Source of the DNA: Bacteroidota bacterium
Lineage (GTDB): Bacteria; Bacteroidota; Bacteroidia; B-17B0; Aurantibacillaceae
DNA length: 64,000 nt
Direction: 5' to 3'
Assembly (NCBI GenBank): GCA_030684395.1
Contig: JAUXTT010000026.1
Coordinates: 1-64,000 of the forward strand
The stretch's first letter is position 1. Every line of letters starts with the position of its first letter. The position numbers and the translations under genes are program-made. This document shows, one piece after another, positions 24,996 to 34,325 of this stretch. A model generated the notes under the pieces. The model did no database searches and was not told the DNA's origin. It was given only the letters and a program-made list of their open reading frames with translations.

Positions 24996-26201
24996 ATGAA
25001 AAAAATTATAAAAATAACATCCATTTTAAGTGCTGTTTTTTTAATACTTCCGCACGTTGGTTACTCTCAGGAGGTGCAACAAGTTCAAGCAAGTTCTTAT
25101 TTTACCAACGCACTTTTTAATGTTCTATTCTTAGTAATCTTGCTTTTGCTTGCTCTTATAGCAGTTGTAGCGAGCGTGGTAAAAAATGTTGCAGATAGTG
25201 AATACGTAAAAGAAAAATTGAAACGCATTCAGGAAAAGAAAAAGAATGAGTCAGCAAAAACACTTGGGATTCTGGCTTTATTCCTGCTTGCGTTTCAATC
25301 CGGATTTGCACAGGAACCAGCACAGGTTGCGGCGGTTAACGATTGGCTCATAGGTGGTTTAGATATGTTTACCTTTTTCGGAATGGTGTTTGTGATCTTA
25401 TGTGAGATCGCCGTGCTGATTATTTTAGTGAACATCCTGAAAACGGTTTTAAAAAGCGATAAGGAAAAAGTTGCTGTTGCTGCTTCTGTAAAAATAGAGC
25501 CAAAGAAAACCATATTGGATAAACTGAATGCCTCTGTAGAAGTTGAAAAAGAAAAGGACATTTTATTGGATCACGATTATGATGGCATCAAGGAGTTAAA
25601 TAACGATTTACCCCCTTGGTGGAAATATGGTTTTTACTTAACAATTCTCATCGCGTTTGTTTATATGATACATTATCACGGATCTAAAACAGGTGATCTG
25701 CAAATAGCAGAGTATGACAAATCAATTGAGAAAGCTAAAGCTGAAGTTGCCGAATACATGAAAAATGCAGCGGGCAATGTGGATGAGTCTACTGTAAAAC
25801 AATTAGAAGGAGCAGATCTTGCAACAGGCAAGGAATTATTTATTGCAAATTGTGCCGCTTGCCATGGTAAAGCAGGTGAAGGAACCGTTGGTCCCAACTT
25901 AACCGATAAATTTTGGATTCACAGTGGCGGATTGGCAGATATTTTCAAATCTATTAAATATGGTTGGGTTGATAAAGGTATGAAGGCCTGGAAAGAAGAT
26001 CTATCGCCAATGCAAATTGCGCAGATCTCAAGTTATATCCGAACATTGCAGGGAACAAATCCTCCTAATCAAAAAGCTGCACAGGGAGATCTTTATGTTG
26101 AAGCAGCTGGTGCGCCGGGAGATTCGTTGGCAGCAACAACTGATTCATTGCAAGTTGATAGCTTGAAGATTGTTCCTTTGGATACGTTGAAGAAAAAATA
26201 A
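24996..26201 (+). CDS. ccoP: Cbb3-type oxidase subunit III (CcoP)
   Basis: Membrane-bound cytochrome c subunit of 401 residues that feeds electrons to CcoNO. An N-terminal signal-like segment (1-24, ending VGYSQ) and further hydrophobic spans (about 36-62, 87-103 and 122-147) are followed by the conserved CcoP segment LNNDLPPWWKYGFYLTILIAFVY (about 200-222). One cytochrome c domain carries CAACH at 286-290 with a Met-rich distal side (YGWVDKGMKAWKEDL). Proteobacterial CcoP has two haems; only one is seen here. Part of the FNR-boxed ccoS...hemN operon. Confidence 0.94.
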   Translation: MKKIIKITSILSAVFLILPHVGYSQEVQQVQASSYFTNALFNVLFLVILLLLALIAVVASVVKNVADSEYVKEKLKRIQEKKKNESAKTLGILALFLLAFQSGFAQEPAQVAAVNDWLIGGLDMFTFFGMVFVILCEIAVLIILVNILKTVLKSDKEKVAVAASVKIEPKKTILDKLNASVEVEKEKDILLDHDYDGIKELNNDLPPWWKYGFYLTILIAFVYMIHYHGSKTGDLQIAEYDKSIEKAKAEVAEYMKNAAGNVDESTVKQLEGADLATGKELFIANCAACHGKAGEGTVGPNLTDKFWIHSGGLADIFKSIKYGWVDKGMKAWKEDLSPMQIAQISSYIRTLQGTNPPNQKAAQGDLYVEAAGAPGDSLAATTDSLQVDSLKIVPLDTLKKK

Positions 26202-26230
26202 GTTTCGAAAGAAGCATAAATGGTGTTGAT

Positions 26231-27628
26231 ATGAAAGAGGAAGAAAGTTTCAGGGATAAGATTTCCACGATAGACAGTTCGGGGAAAAGAGCTTGGTTAA
26301 ATCCATTGAAGCCGAAGGGGAGATTTTATGATCTGCGAAAATACGCCAGCTACTTTTATTTATTACTTTTCTTTGGACTGCCTTTTATTAAAGTGGGTGG
26401 CAATCCGCTGTTCCTTATAAATATTCTGGAAAGAAAATTTATTCTGTTTGGATTTGTATTCTGGCCTCAGGATATGTTCATCTTCGGGTTGGGAATGGTG
26501 ATCTTCATTGTATTCATCGCTTTGTTTACCGTAATATTTGGCAGGGTGTTTTGTGGTTGGGCATGCCCTCACACTATCTTCCTCGAATTAATTTTTAGAA
26601 GAGTCGAATACTGGATCGATGGGGATTCCGCATATCAAAAACAATTAGCCGCTGCTCCGTGGGATACCAATAAAATTATTAAAAGAACATCCAAGTATTT
26701 CATTTTCTTTTTAATATCCTTTATTATCGCTAACGGCTTTCTTTCCTACATCATTGGAGTAGATGAACTCTTCAAGATCATGTCAGAACCTATTTCCAAA
26801 CACAAAGGAGGCTTCATCTCCATATTAATTTTCACCGGAGTTTTCTTTTTTATATACTCCTGGTTCAGGGAACAGGTTTGTTTAATAGCCTGTCCTTATG
26901 GAAGAATGCAGGGAGTATTATTAGATAAAAACTCCATTGTTGTAGCTTATGATTACGTGAGAGGTGAGGTAAGAAAAAAATTCAAAAAGAACGAAGAACG
27001 AACTGCAGGTGACTGCGTTGATTGTAATTTGTGTGTAAAAGTTTGTCCAACTGGAATTGATATCCGAAATGGCACACAACTCGAATGTACCAATTGCACC
27101 GCTTGTATAGATGTGTGCGATAACATGATGGAAGCCGTAGGTTTAGAGAAAGGGTTAATTCGCTATGCTTCAGAGAATGATATTAAGAACAAGATCAAAT
27201 CAGGATTCACTACACGTATGAAAGCTTATGTTGTAGTGTTGATTGTACTTATCGGTGTTGAGTCAGCTTTTCTTATTACCAGAGAAGATTACGATGCAAC
27301 CGTGATAAGAGCAAAAGGCTTGTTGTATCAGGAACAGCCGGATGATATGATAAGTAATTTATATACCATCAAACTTCTAAACAAAACCAAGGACAGCTTG
27401 CCGGTAATCTTAAAAATAGAAGATTACCCCGACGCGAAAATAGAGATAGTTGGTAAACAACTCTACACAAAAAGTGAAAACATGACGCAAGGGGAGTTCT
27501 TTATTTACTTAAGTAAAAAAGATCTAAAAAGCAGGAAGACAAAATTAAAGATCGATTTATACAGTAACAATAAAAAAATCAGTACAGTTAAAACAACATT
27601 TTTAGGTCCGATAACCACCACGAAGTAG
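26231..27628 (+). CDS. ccoG: Cbb3 oxidase accessory protein CcoG (RdxA/FixG), polyferredoxin
   Basis: Inner-membrane iron-sulphur protein of 465 residues involved in copper reduction and assembly of cbb3 oxidase. There are about five spans with the conserved FCGWACPHTIFLE, and two 4Fe-4S ferredoxin clusters, CVDCNLCVKVCP and CTNCTACIDVC. A C-terminal soluble domain (about 350-465) has the immunoglobulin-like fold usual for CcoG (VILKIEDYPDAKIEI...). The gene lies between ccoP and ccoH in the normal fix/cco order. Confidence 0.95.
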   Translation: MKEEESFRDKISTIDSSGKRAWLNPLKPKGRFYDLRKYASYFYLLLFFGLPFIKVGGNPLFLINILERKFILFGFVFWPQDMFIFGLGMVIFIVFIALFTVIFGRVFCGWACPHTIFLELIFRRVEYWIDGDSAYQKQLAAAPWDTNKIIKRTSKYFIFFLISFIIANGFLSYIIGVDELFKIMSEPISKHKGGFISILIFTGVFFFIYSWFREQVCLIACPYGRMQGVLLDKNSIVVAYDYVRGEVRKKFKKNEERTAGDCVDCNLCVKVCPTGIDIRNGTQLECTNCTACIDVCDNMMEAVGLEKGLIRYASENDIKNKIKSGFTTRMKAYVVVLIVLIGVESAFLITREDYDATVIRAKGLLYQEQPDDMISNLYTIKLLNKTKDSLPVILKIEDYPDAKIEIVGKQLYTKSENMTQGEFFIYLSKKDLKSRKTKLKIDLYSNNKKISTVKTTFLGPITTTK

Positions 27629-27681
27629 CATTGATACAAATAAAATAAACAATTTAACATCAATAATTAAAATTTAACATC

Positions 27682-28116
27682 ATGAGCTGGGGAATAAAAA
27701 TAACAGGGTTGTATTTAGGCTTCGTTGCCCTAATACTAACATTGGTGATAGTAAGCAGCAGTCAGAAGATGGAGCTGGAATCCAAAGATTACTACGCCCA
27801 GGAACTGAAATACCAGGATCGCATTGATGCGGTCGCAAATACTAACTCACTTCCTGAAGACGTGAATGTTTTAGTAGGTGAAAAACAAGTTACAATCGAG
27901 TTTCCAATAAAAGGAACTGATAACAAAGTGTCAGGCAAAATTTGGTTTTATTCTGCTGCCAATATGGCGAGCGATAAACATTTTGAAATTGCTTCAAACA
28001 TAGACGGCAAACAAGTATTCAGCCGCTCTGTTTTTAATTCAGGATCATACAAAGTCAGGGTAACATGGAGCGTTAATGGTAAAGAATATTTTTCAGAGAA
28101 GTCTGTTAATTTATAA
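27682..28116 (+). CDS. ccoH: FixH/CcoH-family protein
   Basis: Membrane-anchored protein of 144 residues: one span near the N-terminus (ITGLYLGFVALILTLVIVSSS, about 6-26), the FixH-type LESKDYYAQELKYQDRIDA segment, then a beta-rich periplasmic domain. CcoH is needed for cbb3 biogenesis. It sits after ccoG with a 53-base gap and before the SafE-type gene. Confidence 0.9.
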   Translation: MSWGIKITGLYLGFVALILTLVIVSSSQKMELESKDYYAQELKYQDRIDAVANTNSLPEDVNVLVGEKQVTIEFPIKGTDNKVSGKIWFYSAANMASDKHFEIASNIDGKQVFSRSVFNSGSYKVRVTWSVNGKEYFSEKSVNL

Positions 28117-28126
28117 AAATTGAAAC

Positions 28127-28894
28127 ATGAACTTATGGACGGGCGCATTTTTGTTAGGGTTATTCGGAAGTTTGCACTGCCTGGGCATGTGCGGTCCGAT
28201 TGCACTTTCATTACCGGTTCATAAATACGGTTTGCTCAAAAAATACGCAGGCATCTCTCTTTACAATTTGGGCAGAATAAGTTCTTACGCGCTGATTGGT
28301 TTATTTTTCGGAACAATAGGAACAAGTTTTCGTCTCTTAGGATTTCAACAGTATTTATCTATTGCATTTGGAGTGCTGTTGTTGCTTTACATTGTTGTTT
28401 CAAAAAGTAAAATTGCATCCCACTTCACCATTGTTCGTTTTGATTTTTTCTTTAACCGGTTAAAATCCAAAATGAAGTTCTTTTTTCAGAGCAAAAAATT
28501 TCACGCATTATTCGCAATAGGTTTTCTCAATGGTTTACTTCCATGTGGAATGGTTTATATGAGTTTGGCCGGAGCTCTGGCAACAGGTTCTTCTTTTCAG
28601 GGAATGATTTTTATGATCCTGTTTGGATTAGGAACAGTGCCAATGATGTTTACAATAGCACAAGTGGGCGATTTAATAAGTCTGAATTTACGTTCCAAAA
28701 TTGTAAAAATCATTCCTTACTCACTAGCGCTAATGTCAATACTCCTTATTTTACGTGGCCTGAATCTGGGAATTCCTTACGTAAGTCCCAAATGGGAAAA
28801 AGATGAAATCGTTATAAACTCTTGTCATACTGATCAACAACATAAAACAACAAGCTACACTTCCTGCGGAACTCAAACACATAAAAACAAATAA
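28127..28894 (+). CDS. SafE/DsbD-like membrane protein of the cbb3 operon, probable copper or thiol transporter
   Basis: Membrane protein of 255 residues with about six spans and the paired motif HCLGMCGP (about 18-25), plus a second Cys-Gly in LLPCGMVY. This is the DsbD/SafE-like family often found in cbb3 gene clusters, where it is taken to supply copper or reductant during oxidase maturation. A hydrophilic C-terminal tail (about 225-255, ending SYTSCGTQTHKNK) carries extra Cys and His and could bind a metal. It is one base from the next gene, clearly in the same operon. Confidence 0.85.
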   Translation: MNLWTGAFLLGLFGSLHCLGMCGPIALSLPVHKYGLLKKYAGISLYNLGRISSYALIGLFFGTIGTSFRLLGFQQYLSIAFGVLLLLYIVVSKSKIASHFTIVRFDFFFNRLKSKMKFFFQSKKFHALFAIGFLNGLLPCGMVYMSLAGALATGSSFQGMIFMILFGLGTVPMMFTIAQVGDLISLNLRSKIVKIIPYSLALMSILLILRGLNLGIPYVSPKWEKDEIVINSCHTDQQHKTTSYTSCGTQTHKNK

Positions 28895-28895
28895 A

Positions 28896-30134
28896 ATGTT
28901 TTGGCCAAAACTACATAGCGAAAAAATTAAGAGCCGGGTTTTTGAAGCACTCAGCAAAAATGCAAATTACAAAAGCGAAGAAGTACTTGGTATTCCCGGA
29001 ACCTATCTGGATACTGAAGTGTTTTATGACGACGCTCCGTTTTTGAAAGATGCGCCTTTCTTATCAACCCTTATTGCAAACCCCAATCACATCGGGTGTC
29101 ATACATTGGGAGACGAACATGAGCAAATGTTCAGCGGGACTCAGGATATTGAAAAAGAAGTGATCCGTATTTGTGCAGAAGAAATATTTCATGCAGAACC
29201 ACACTCTTACGACGGTTATATTGCTTCAGGTGGAACCGAAGCCAACATTGAAGCCATTTGGATCTATCGGAATTATTTTGCAGAGCAATTCAATGCGAAA
29301 CCGGGTGAAATGGCTTTGATTTACTCTGAAGACTCTCATTACTCCATGCATAAGGCGGGAAACCTTCTCAGTCTTCGCTCATTGGTAATTGCAGTAAATA
29401 AAGACAGTAGAGAAATTAATCTTTCTGATCTGGAGCGACAAATAGTAAATGCTATTCATCAGGGCACAAAGTATTTTATCGTTATTTTAAACATGTCAAC
29501 CACCATGTTCGGAAGTGTTGATGACATCGAAAAAATAGCCAACCTGCTCAATATGTTGCGACTGAATTATAAACTGCATGTAGACGCGGCTTACGGAGGA
29601 TTTATTTACCCTCTGGTAAATGTTGAAAGCAAATACAACTTCCAAAACGAATCCATCAGCTCCATTTCAATTGATGGGCACAAAATGTTACAAGCACCTT
29701 ACGGGACTGGGATTTTTTTGATCAGAAAACATCTTATTCAATTTGTCTGCAATTCCAAGGCTCAGTACATAAAAGGAAAAGACCATACTCTGGTTGGTAG
29801 TAGGTCCGGGGCAAACGCCGTTTGTTTATGGATGATACTGCACGCTCACGGATCCACAGGCTGGACGGTAAATATGAATCAATTAGTTGAAAGAGCTACC
29901 GAATTTTGCAAAAAACTGGACGAACTAAAAGTAGACTATTACCGAAATAAATTTTCCAACATCATCGCCATTCGTTCTGTATTCGTTTCCCCTCACTTAG
30001 CTAAACGATTTTATTTAGTTCCGGATGATCATGAAGGGCATCCACTTTGGTTTAAAATAGTGGTTATGCCTCATGTAAAACAAAATATCCTAAATCGTTT
30101 CTTAACTGAGTTAGCCGAAGACCTAAAAAAATAA
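28896..30134 (+). CDS. Pyridoxal-phosphate-dependent group II decarboxylase
   Basis: Cytoplasmic PLP enzyme of 412 residues. The lysine that binds PLP is K263 in SIDGHKML, and DAAYGGF lies upstream; the IASGGTEANIEAIW segment is that of group II amino acid decarboxylases (histidine/aspartate/glutamate type). The substrate is not determinable from sequence. It is one base after the SafE-type gene and 3 bases before hemN, so it is a member of the cbb3 operon, where an amino-acid decarboxylase is unexpected. Low-oxygen acid stress or cofactor supply are possible reasons, as guesses. Confidence 0.85.
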   Translation: MFWPKLHSEKIKSRVFEALSKNANYKSEEVLGIPGTYLDTEVFYDDAPFLKDAPFLSTLIANPNHIGCHTLGDEHEQMFSGTQDIEKEVIRICAEEIFHAEPHSYDGYIASGGTEANIEAIWIYRNYFAEQFNAKPGEMALIYSEDSHYSMHKAGNLLSLRSLVIAVNKDSREINLSDLERQIVNAIHQGTKYFIVILNMSTTMFGSVDDIEKIANLLNMLRLNYKLHVDAAYGGFIYPLVNVESKYNFQNESISSISIDGHKMLQAPYGTGIFLIRKHLIQFVCNSKAQYIKGKDHTLVGSRSGANAVCLWMILHAHGSTGWTVNMNQLVERATEFCKKLDELKVDYYRNKFSNIIAIRSVFVSPHLAKRFYLVPDDHEGHPLWFKIVVMPHVKQNILNRFLTELAEDLKK

Positions 30135-30137
30135 TTA

Positions 30138-31490
30138 ATGGATCTAATAAAAAAGTATAATATTCCTGTTCCAAGATACACAAGTTATCCTACCGTACCC
30201 TTTTGGGAAACATCACCTACAAAAAACGAATGGAAAAAATTAGTAAAGGATTCGTTCGATATTAGCAGTGATTCCGATGGAATTAGTTTATATATTCATT
30301 TACCCTTCTGCGAAAGTTTATGTACTTATTGTGCATGTAATACCCGAATTACTATTAATCACAAAGTAGAAGATCCTTACATTGATTCCGTGCTTAAAGA
30401 ATGGAACTTATATCTAGAAATATTCAGAAGAGTTCCTAAAATTAAAGAAATCCATTTAGGCGGTGGAACACCAACATTTTTTAGTGCACAAAATTTAAAA
30501 AGACTCATTGATGGTGTTCTTTGCACAGTGGATATTTGTGAAAATGCTGAGTTCAGTTTCGAAGCGCATCCCGGCAACACAACAAAAGAACACCTGTTTA
30601 CCCTATTTAATCTTGGTTTCAAGCGTGTGAGTTTTGGAATTCAGGATTTTGATCTCAAAGTTCAGGATGCTATTCATCGTTTTCAAAGCTTTGAAGAAGT
30701 AAAAAAAATTGTTGAAGTTGCAAGAAACATTGGTTACACTTCTATCAACTTCGATCTTATATACGGACTCCCATTTCAAACACTTAATGGAATAATCGAA
30801 ACCATTAATCAATCTATTTCACTCAAACCCGATCGCATTGCGTTTTATAGTTATGCACACGTGCCCTGGGTGAAACCGGGTCAACGAAAATTCACCGAAA
30901 AAGATCTTCCGCAGGATGAAGTAAAAAGAAAACTTTATGAAGCGGGCAAAGAGCTGTTCTTAAAAAGTGGATATGTAGAAATAGGGATGGATCACTTTTC
31001 TTTAAAGTCCGACACATTATATGAGGCGGAAATTCAAAAGAAACTTCACCGTAATTTTATGGGTTACACTCATAATTACACACGATTACTTGTTGGTTTA
31101 GGCGTTTCATCTATAAGCGATACATGGACAGGTTTTGCACAAAACATTAAAACAGTAGAGGAATATCAGGAATGTGTAAACAAAGGTGAATTGCCCATTT
31201 TTAAAGGCCATATATTAAACACCGAAGACCTTTATATCCGTGAACACATTTTAGACCTGATGTGTAAGCTCGAAACAAAATGGAAGAATCCGGAGCTTAT
31301 TTCTGGGTTTATTTCCAAAGGAATTGAGCGCGCCAAAGAATTAGAAAAAGATGGTTTGGTTGTAATAGAAAAAAATGGGATCAAAGTTACTGAAACAGGA
31401 AAATCTTTCCTTCGTAATATTTGTATGTGCTTTGATGCTCGTTACTGGGCAAAAACTCCTGATGCCAAAATATTCAGTTCTGCGATATAA
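30138..31490 (+). CDS. hemN: Oxygen-independent coproporphyrinogen III oxidase HemN
   Basis: Radical SAM enzyme of 450 residues that converts coproporphyrinogen III to protoporphyrinogen IX without O2, which allows haem synthesis at low oxygen. The cluster motif CX3CX2CXC is C58, C62, C65 and C67 (CESLCTYCAC), followed by HLGGGTPTF, the SAM-binding GGGTP. Its length and the DHF/YSYAHVPW segments fit HemN and not the HemW chaperone. It is the last gene of the cbb3 operon, 3 bases after the decarboxylase. The convergent cytochrome gene follows 15 bases later. Confidence 0.96.
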   Translation: MDLIKKYNIPVPRYTSYPTVPFWETSPTKNEWKKLVKDSFDISSDSDGISLYIHLPFCESLCTYCACNTRITINHKVEDPYIDSVLKEWNLYLEIFRRVPKIKEIHLGGGTPTFFSAQNLKRLIDGVLCTVDICENAEFSFEAHPGNTTKEHLFTLFNLGFKRVSFGIQDFDLKVQDAIHRFQSFEEVKKIVEVARNIGYTSINFDLIYGLPFQTLNGIIETINQSISLKPDRIAFYSYAHVPWVKPGQRKFTEKDLPQDEVKRKLYEAGKELFLKSGYVEIGMDHFSLKSDTLYEAEIQKKLHRNFMGYTHNYTRLLVGLGVSSISDTWTGFAQNIKTVEEYQECVNKGELPIFKGHILNTEDLYIREHILDLMCKLETKWKNPELISGFISKGIERAKELEKDGLVVIEKNGIKVTETGKSFLRNICMCFDARYWAKTPDAKIFSSAI

Positions 31491-31505
31491 GATTTGAACC
31501 TATAT

Positions 31506-32150
31506 TCAATTATTCGGATATCCTCCGTTCACCCATTTTTGAATAGCATTAATTTCACAAGCTGATATTTTGCTTCCACTTGGCGGCATCACAAAAAAAC
31601 CGGGCTCATGCTTTAAACTTCCCATCAATTTGTTTCCTGAAACAGCGCTTGCAACTCCATTATAATTACTCAAATTAACAGCCCCGGCGGCGCTTGAACC
31701 AGAATGACAGCCAACACACCACGTCTCCATCAATGGTTTAACCCGGCCTGAGTAAGTGTACTCCGTTGTGTCACAAGCGTAACAATTAGAAGAGTTTTTT
31801 GCTCCTGCATTTATCCATACTTTAATAAGGGCAACATCAGCTTCCTTCAATTTAGAATAAGGGCTGGCTGGCATTGAAGGGTTTTTTCCTGAAATAACAG
31901 AATACACTTCACTCTGTAGAGGATGTTTCGCTACAATCCCTTTCATAATTCCTTCGTAGGTACTAAGGTCGTATTCCTCCGCCTTATCCTTAGAGTTGTG
32001 ACAGCCAATCATCGTACAATTACTCACGAATATGGGAAGTATGTTCTCCTGAAAACATGCGTCCGGAGCATAAACATCCTTAGTGCAGGTATTCATAAAT
32101 AGCAACGGCACTAATAATATAATCAACCTAAGTATAATTGTTCGTTGCAT
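31506..32150 (-). CDS. Exported c-type cytochrome domain protein, one CX4CH and one CXXCH haem site
   Basis: Exported protein of 214 residues with an N-terminal hydrophobic segment (ILRLIILLVPLLFMN) and a Cys just after it that could carry a lipid (MNTC is not a canonical lipobox). Two haem-binding segments are present: FVSNCTMIGCHNS, a CX4CH, and ETWCVGCHSG, a normal CXXCH. The flanking MPPSGSKISACEINAIQKWVNGGY near the C-terminus matches planctomycete-type cytochrome c domains, often electron carriers or sensors. It is convergent with hemN and divergent from paaA. Confidence 0.82.
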   Translation of the reverse strand: MQRTIILRLIILLVPLLFMNTCTKDVYAPDACFQENILPIFVSNCTMIGCHNSKDKAEEYDLSTYEGIMKGIVAKHPLQSEVYSVISGKNPSMPASPYSKLKEADVALIKVWINAGAKNSSNCYACDTTEYTYSGRVKPLMETWCVGCHSGSSAAGAVNLSNYNGVASAVSGNKLMGSLKHEPGFFVMPPSGSKISACEINAIQKWVNGGYPNN

Positions 32151-32256
32151 TTTTTAACGCTTAATTAAAGTTCCTTATGAATAAATTCTAAATTGATGGG
32201 TCTAAAGGTACTAAGCTAATTTATCAAACTTGCTGACTAATCTCATATCGCTTTTT

Positions 32257-32298
32257 TGACACAAATCATTTTATAGGAATAAAGCTCTAATACCTTTG
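32257..32298 (+). promoter_or_regulatory. Crp/Fnr-type box and -7 element of the paa operon
   Basis: TTGACACAAATCAT (32256-32269) contains TGA-N6-TCA at 32257-32268. TACCTTTG, a perfect TAnnTTTG, spans 32291-32298, 34 bases from the TGA. The paaA ATG is at 32320. The outer arms are not fully symmetric, so the box is of medium quality. Confidence 0.55.
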
Positions 32299-32319
32299 TA
32301 TGTATCAAAACAAAAGCAC

Positions 32320-33255
32320 ATGCACAACGAACACACCGACGAACATTTTCAATTCCGGATTGATAATGGCGAATATATTGAGCCCAGAGACTACATGCCG
32401 GAAGCTTATAGAAAAAATTTGATCCGTCAGATCTCACAGCATGCACATTCAGAAGTTATAGGAATGCAACCCGAAGGAAACTGGATTACACGTGCTCCCA
32501 GTTTACGATCCAAACAGATCTTATTGGCAAAAATTCAGGACGAAGGCGGTCACGGGCTTTATCTTTATAGTGCTGCAGAAACGCTGGGAGTATCTCGTAC
32601 AGAAATGATTGAGCAGTTACATGCCGGCAAAGCAAAATATTCAAACATTTTTAATTATCCTTCATTGAACTGGGCCGACATTGGAGCAATTGGTTGGCTG
32701 GTAGACGGAGCAGCAATTGTAAATCAGGTTTCTTTGCAACGAACTTCTTATGGACCTTACAGTAGAGCAATGGTGCGGATTTGTAAAGAAGAAAGTTTTC
32801 ATCAGCGCCAGGGTTATGAAATAATGGCAACCATGATGAAAGGAACAAAAGACCAGCAAGCAATGGCACAAGATGCTATGAACAGATGGTGGTGGCCTGC
32901 ATTGATGATGTTTGGTCCGCATGACACCGATTCTCCACATTCAAAAGATGCCATGAAGTGGAAAATTAAACGCGAAACAAATGATGAATTACGCCAGAAG
33001 TTTATTGATAAAACAATTCCCCAGGCTGAATTAATTGGTCTCACCGTTCCTGATAAAGACCTGAAGTGGAATGAAGCCGCAAAAAAATACGATCATGGCG
33101 AAATAAACTGGGAAGAATTTTATTCGGTGATTAAAGGTGATGGTCCTTGCAACAAACAGCGCTTGTCCCATCACATCAAATATCATGAAGATGGCGTTTG
33201 GGTAAGAGAAGCCGCGGAGGCTCACAAATTGAAAACCAATTTATCAGTAGTTTAA
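32320..33255 (+). CDS. paaA: 1,2-phenylacetyl-CoA epoxidase subunit PaaA
   Basis: Catalytic di-iron subunit (311 residues) of the phenylacetyl-CoA epoxidase, which uses O2 to epoxidise the ring and start aerobic phenylacetate breakdown. The sequence has the PaaA features: [20 protein letters not shown], the ferritin-like Glu/His ligands in [15 protein letters not shown] and [16 protein letters not shown], and the [15 protein letters not shown] block. The reading frame starts at a TTG further upstream; ATG 32320 fits the promoter. It is followed 12 bases later by paaB. Confidence 0.96.
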   Translation: MHNEHTDEHFQFRIDNGEYIEPRDYMPEAYRKNLIRQISQHAHSEVIGMQPEGNWITRAPSLRSKQILLAKIQDEGGHGLYLYSAAETLGVSRTEMIEQLHAGKAKYSNIFNYPSLNWADIGAIGWLVDGAAIVNQVSLQRTSYGPYSRAMVRICKEESFHQRQGYEIMATMMKGTKDQQAMAQDAMNRWWWPALMMFGPHDTDSPHSKDAMKWKIKRETNDELRQKFIDKTIPQAELIGLTVPDKDLKWNEAAKKYDHGEINWEEFYSVIKGDGPCNKQRLSHHIKYHEDGVWVREAAEAHKLKTNLSVV

Positions 33256-33267
33256 AAAAAATAAAAC

Positions 33268-33555
33268 ATGACAGATACACAATTAGATCTTTGGGAAGTT
33301 TTTATTCAAAGTAAATCAGGACTTCCGTACATACATGCAGGTAGCGTTCACGCTTCCGACATGAAAATGGCATTGCAAAACGCAAGAGATACTTATACCA
33401 GAAGAGGTGAAGGAACAAGTATTTGGTTGCTTCCTTCCAAACATATTGTAGCATCCAATCCCGATGACAAAGAAATGTTATTCGATCCTTCAAATGATAA
33501 GATCTATCGGCATCCTACTTTTTATGTAATGCCGGAAGGTGCAACACACATTTAA
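33268..33555 (+). CDS. paaB: 1,2-phenylacetyl-CoA epoxidase subunit PaaB
   Basis: Small subunit of 95 residues, typical of PaaB: WEVFIQSKSGLPYIHAGSVHASDMKMALQNARDTYTRRGEG, then IWLLPSKHIVA. It lies between paaA and paaC with 12- and 11-base gaps and forms part of the PaaABCE complex. Its role is in assembly of the complex rather than catalysis. Confidence 0.96.
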   Translation: MTDTQLDLWEVFIQSKSGLPYIHAGSVHASDMKMALQNARDTYTRRGEGTSIWLLPSKHIVASNPDDKEMLFDPSNDKIYRHPTFYVMPEGATHI

Positions 33556-33566
33556 AATTAAACTAC

Positions 33567-34325
33567 ATGACAACTAAAGAAGCTTTATATAATTACAGTT
33601 TACGAATGGGCGATAATGCCTTGATATTGGGCCATCGCCTTTCAGAGTGGTGCAGCAAAGCCCCCATCATAGAGGAAGATCTGGCCTTGACAAATGTTGC
33701 ACTCGACATGATTGGGAGGGCGCAGGCATTTCTTAAGTATTCAGCCATTCTAAAAAACGAAGGGCAAACAGAAGATGATCTTGCTTACTGTCGTTCAGAA
33801 AAAGAATACCATAATCATTTGATCACCGAACAACCAAATGGAGATTTTGCGCATACAATTGCACGTCAATTGTACATCTCTATTTTCGAATACCATTTCT
33901 TCTCACATCTTGAACAAAGTGCTGATGTTGAGTTTGCGGCCATTGCAGCAAAAGCCGTTAAAGAAGTGAAGTATCATCGTGAACACGCAATTGACTGGAC
34001 AATTCGGTTGGGAGATGGAACAGCGGAAAGTCATAAACGTATGCAGGCTGCCATTAACGACCTGTGGATGTGGACCGGGGAATTATTCGAAATGGATGAA
34101 GTGGATACCATTTTATTAAAAGATGGGATATCGGTTGACCTTGCGCCGATAAGAGATCTTTGGAAAAAAGAGTTAGATAAAGTATTACTAGAAGCGATGT
34201 TGGTTTTTCCGGAAGCAGAATACATGCAAAGCGGCAGCAGAAAAGGCATTCACACAGAAAACATGGGTCACATACTTTCTGAAATGCAATATTTACAAAG
34301 AGCTTACCCCGACGCAAAATGGTAA
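33567..34325 (+). CDS. paaC: 1,2-phenylacetyl-CoA epoxidase subunit PaaC
   Basis: Structural ferritin-like partner of PaaA, 252 residues. It carries the PaaC pattern LGDNALILGHRLSEWCSKAPIIEEDLALTNVALDMIGRAQ (MGDNALILGHRLSEW here) and the YHREHAIDWTIRLGDGTAESHKRM helix. The metal ligands are degenerate in PaaC by nature. It overlaps the start of paaD by 7 bases. Confidence 0.96.
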   Translation: MTTKEALYNYSLRMGDNALILGHRLSEWCSKAPIIEEDLALTNVALDMIGRAQAFLKYSAILKNEGQTEDDLAYCRSEKEYHNHLITEQPNGDFAHTIARQLYISIFEYHFFSHLEQSADVEFAAIAAKAVKEVKYHREHAIDWTIRLGDGTAESHKRMQAAINDLWMWTGELFEMDEVDTILLKDGISVDLAPIRDLWKKELDKVLLEAMLVFPEAEYMQSGSRKGIHTENMGHILSEMQYLQRAYPDAKW

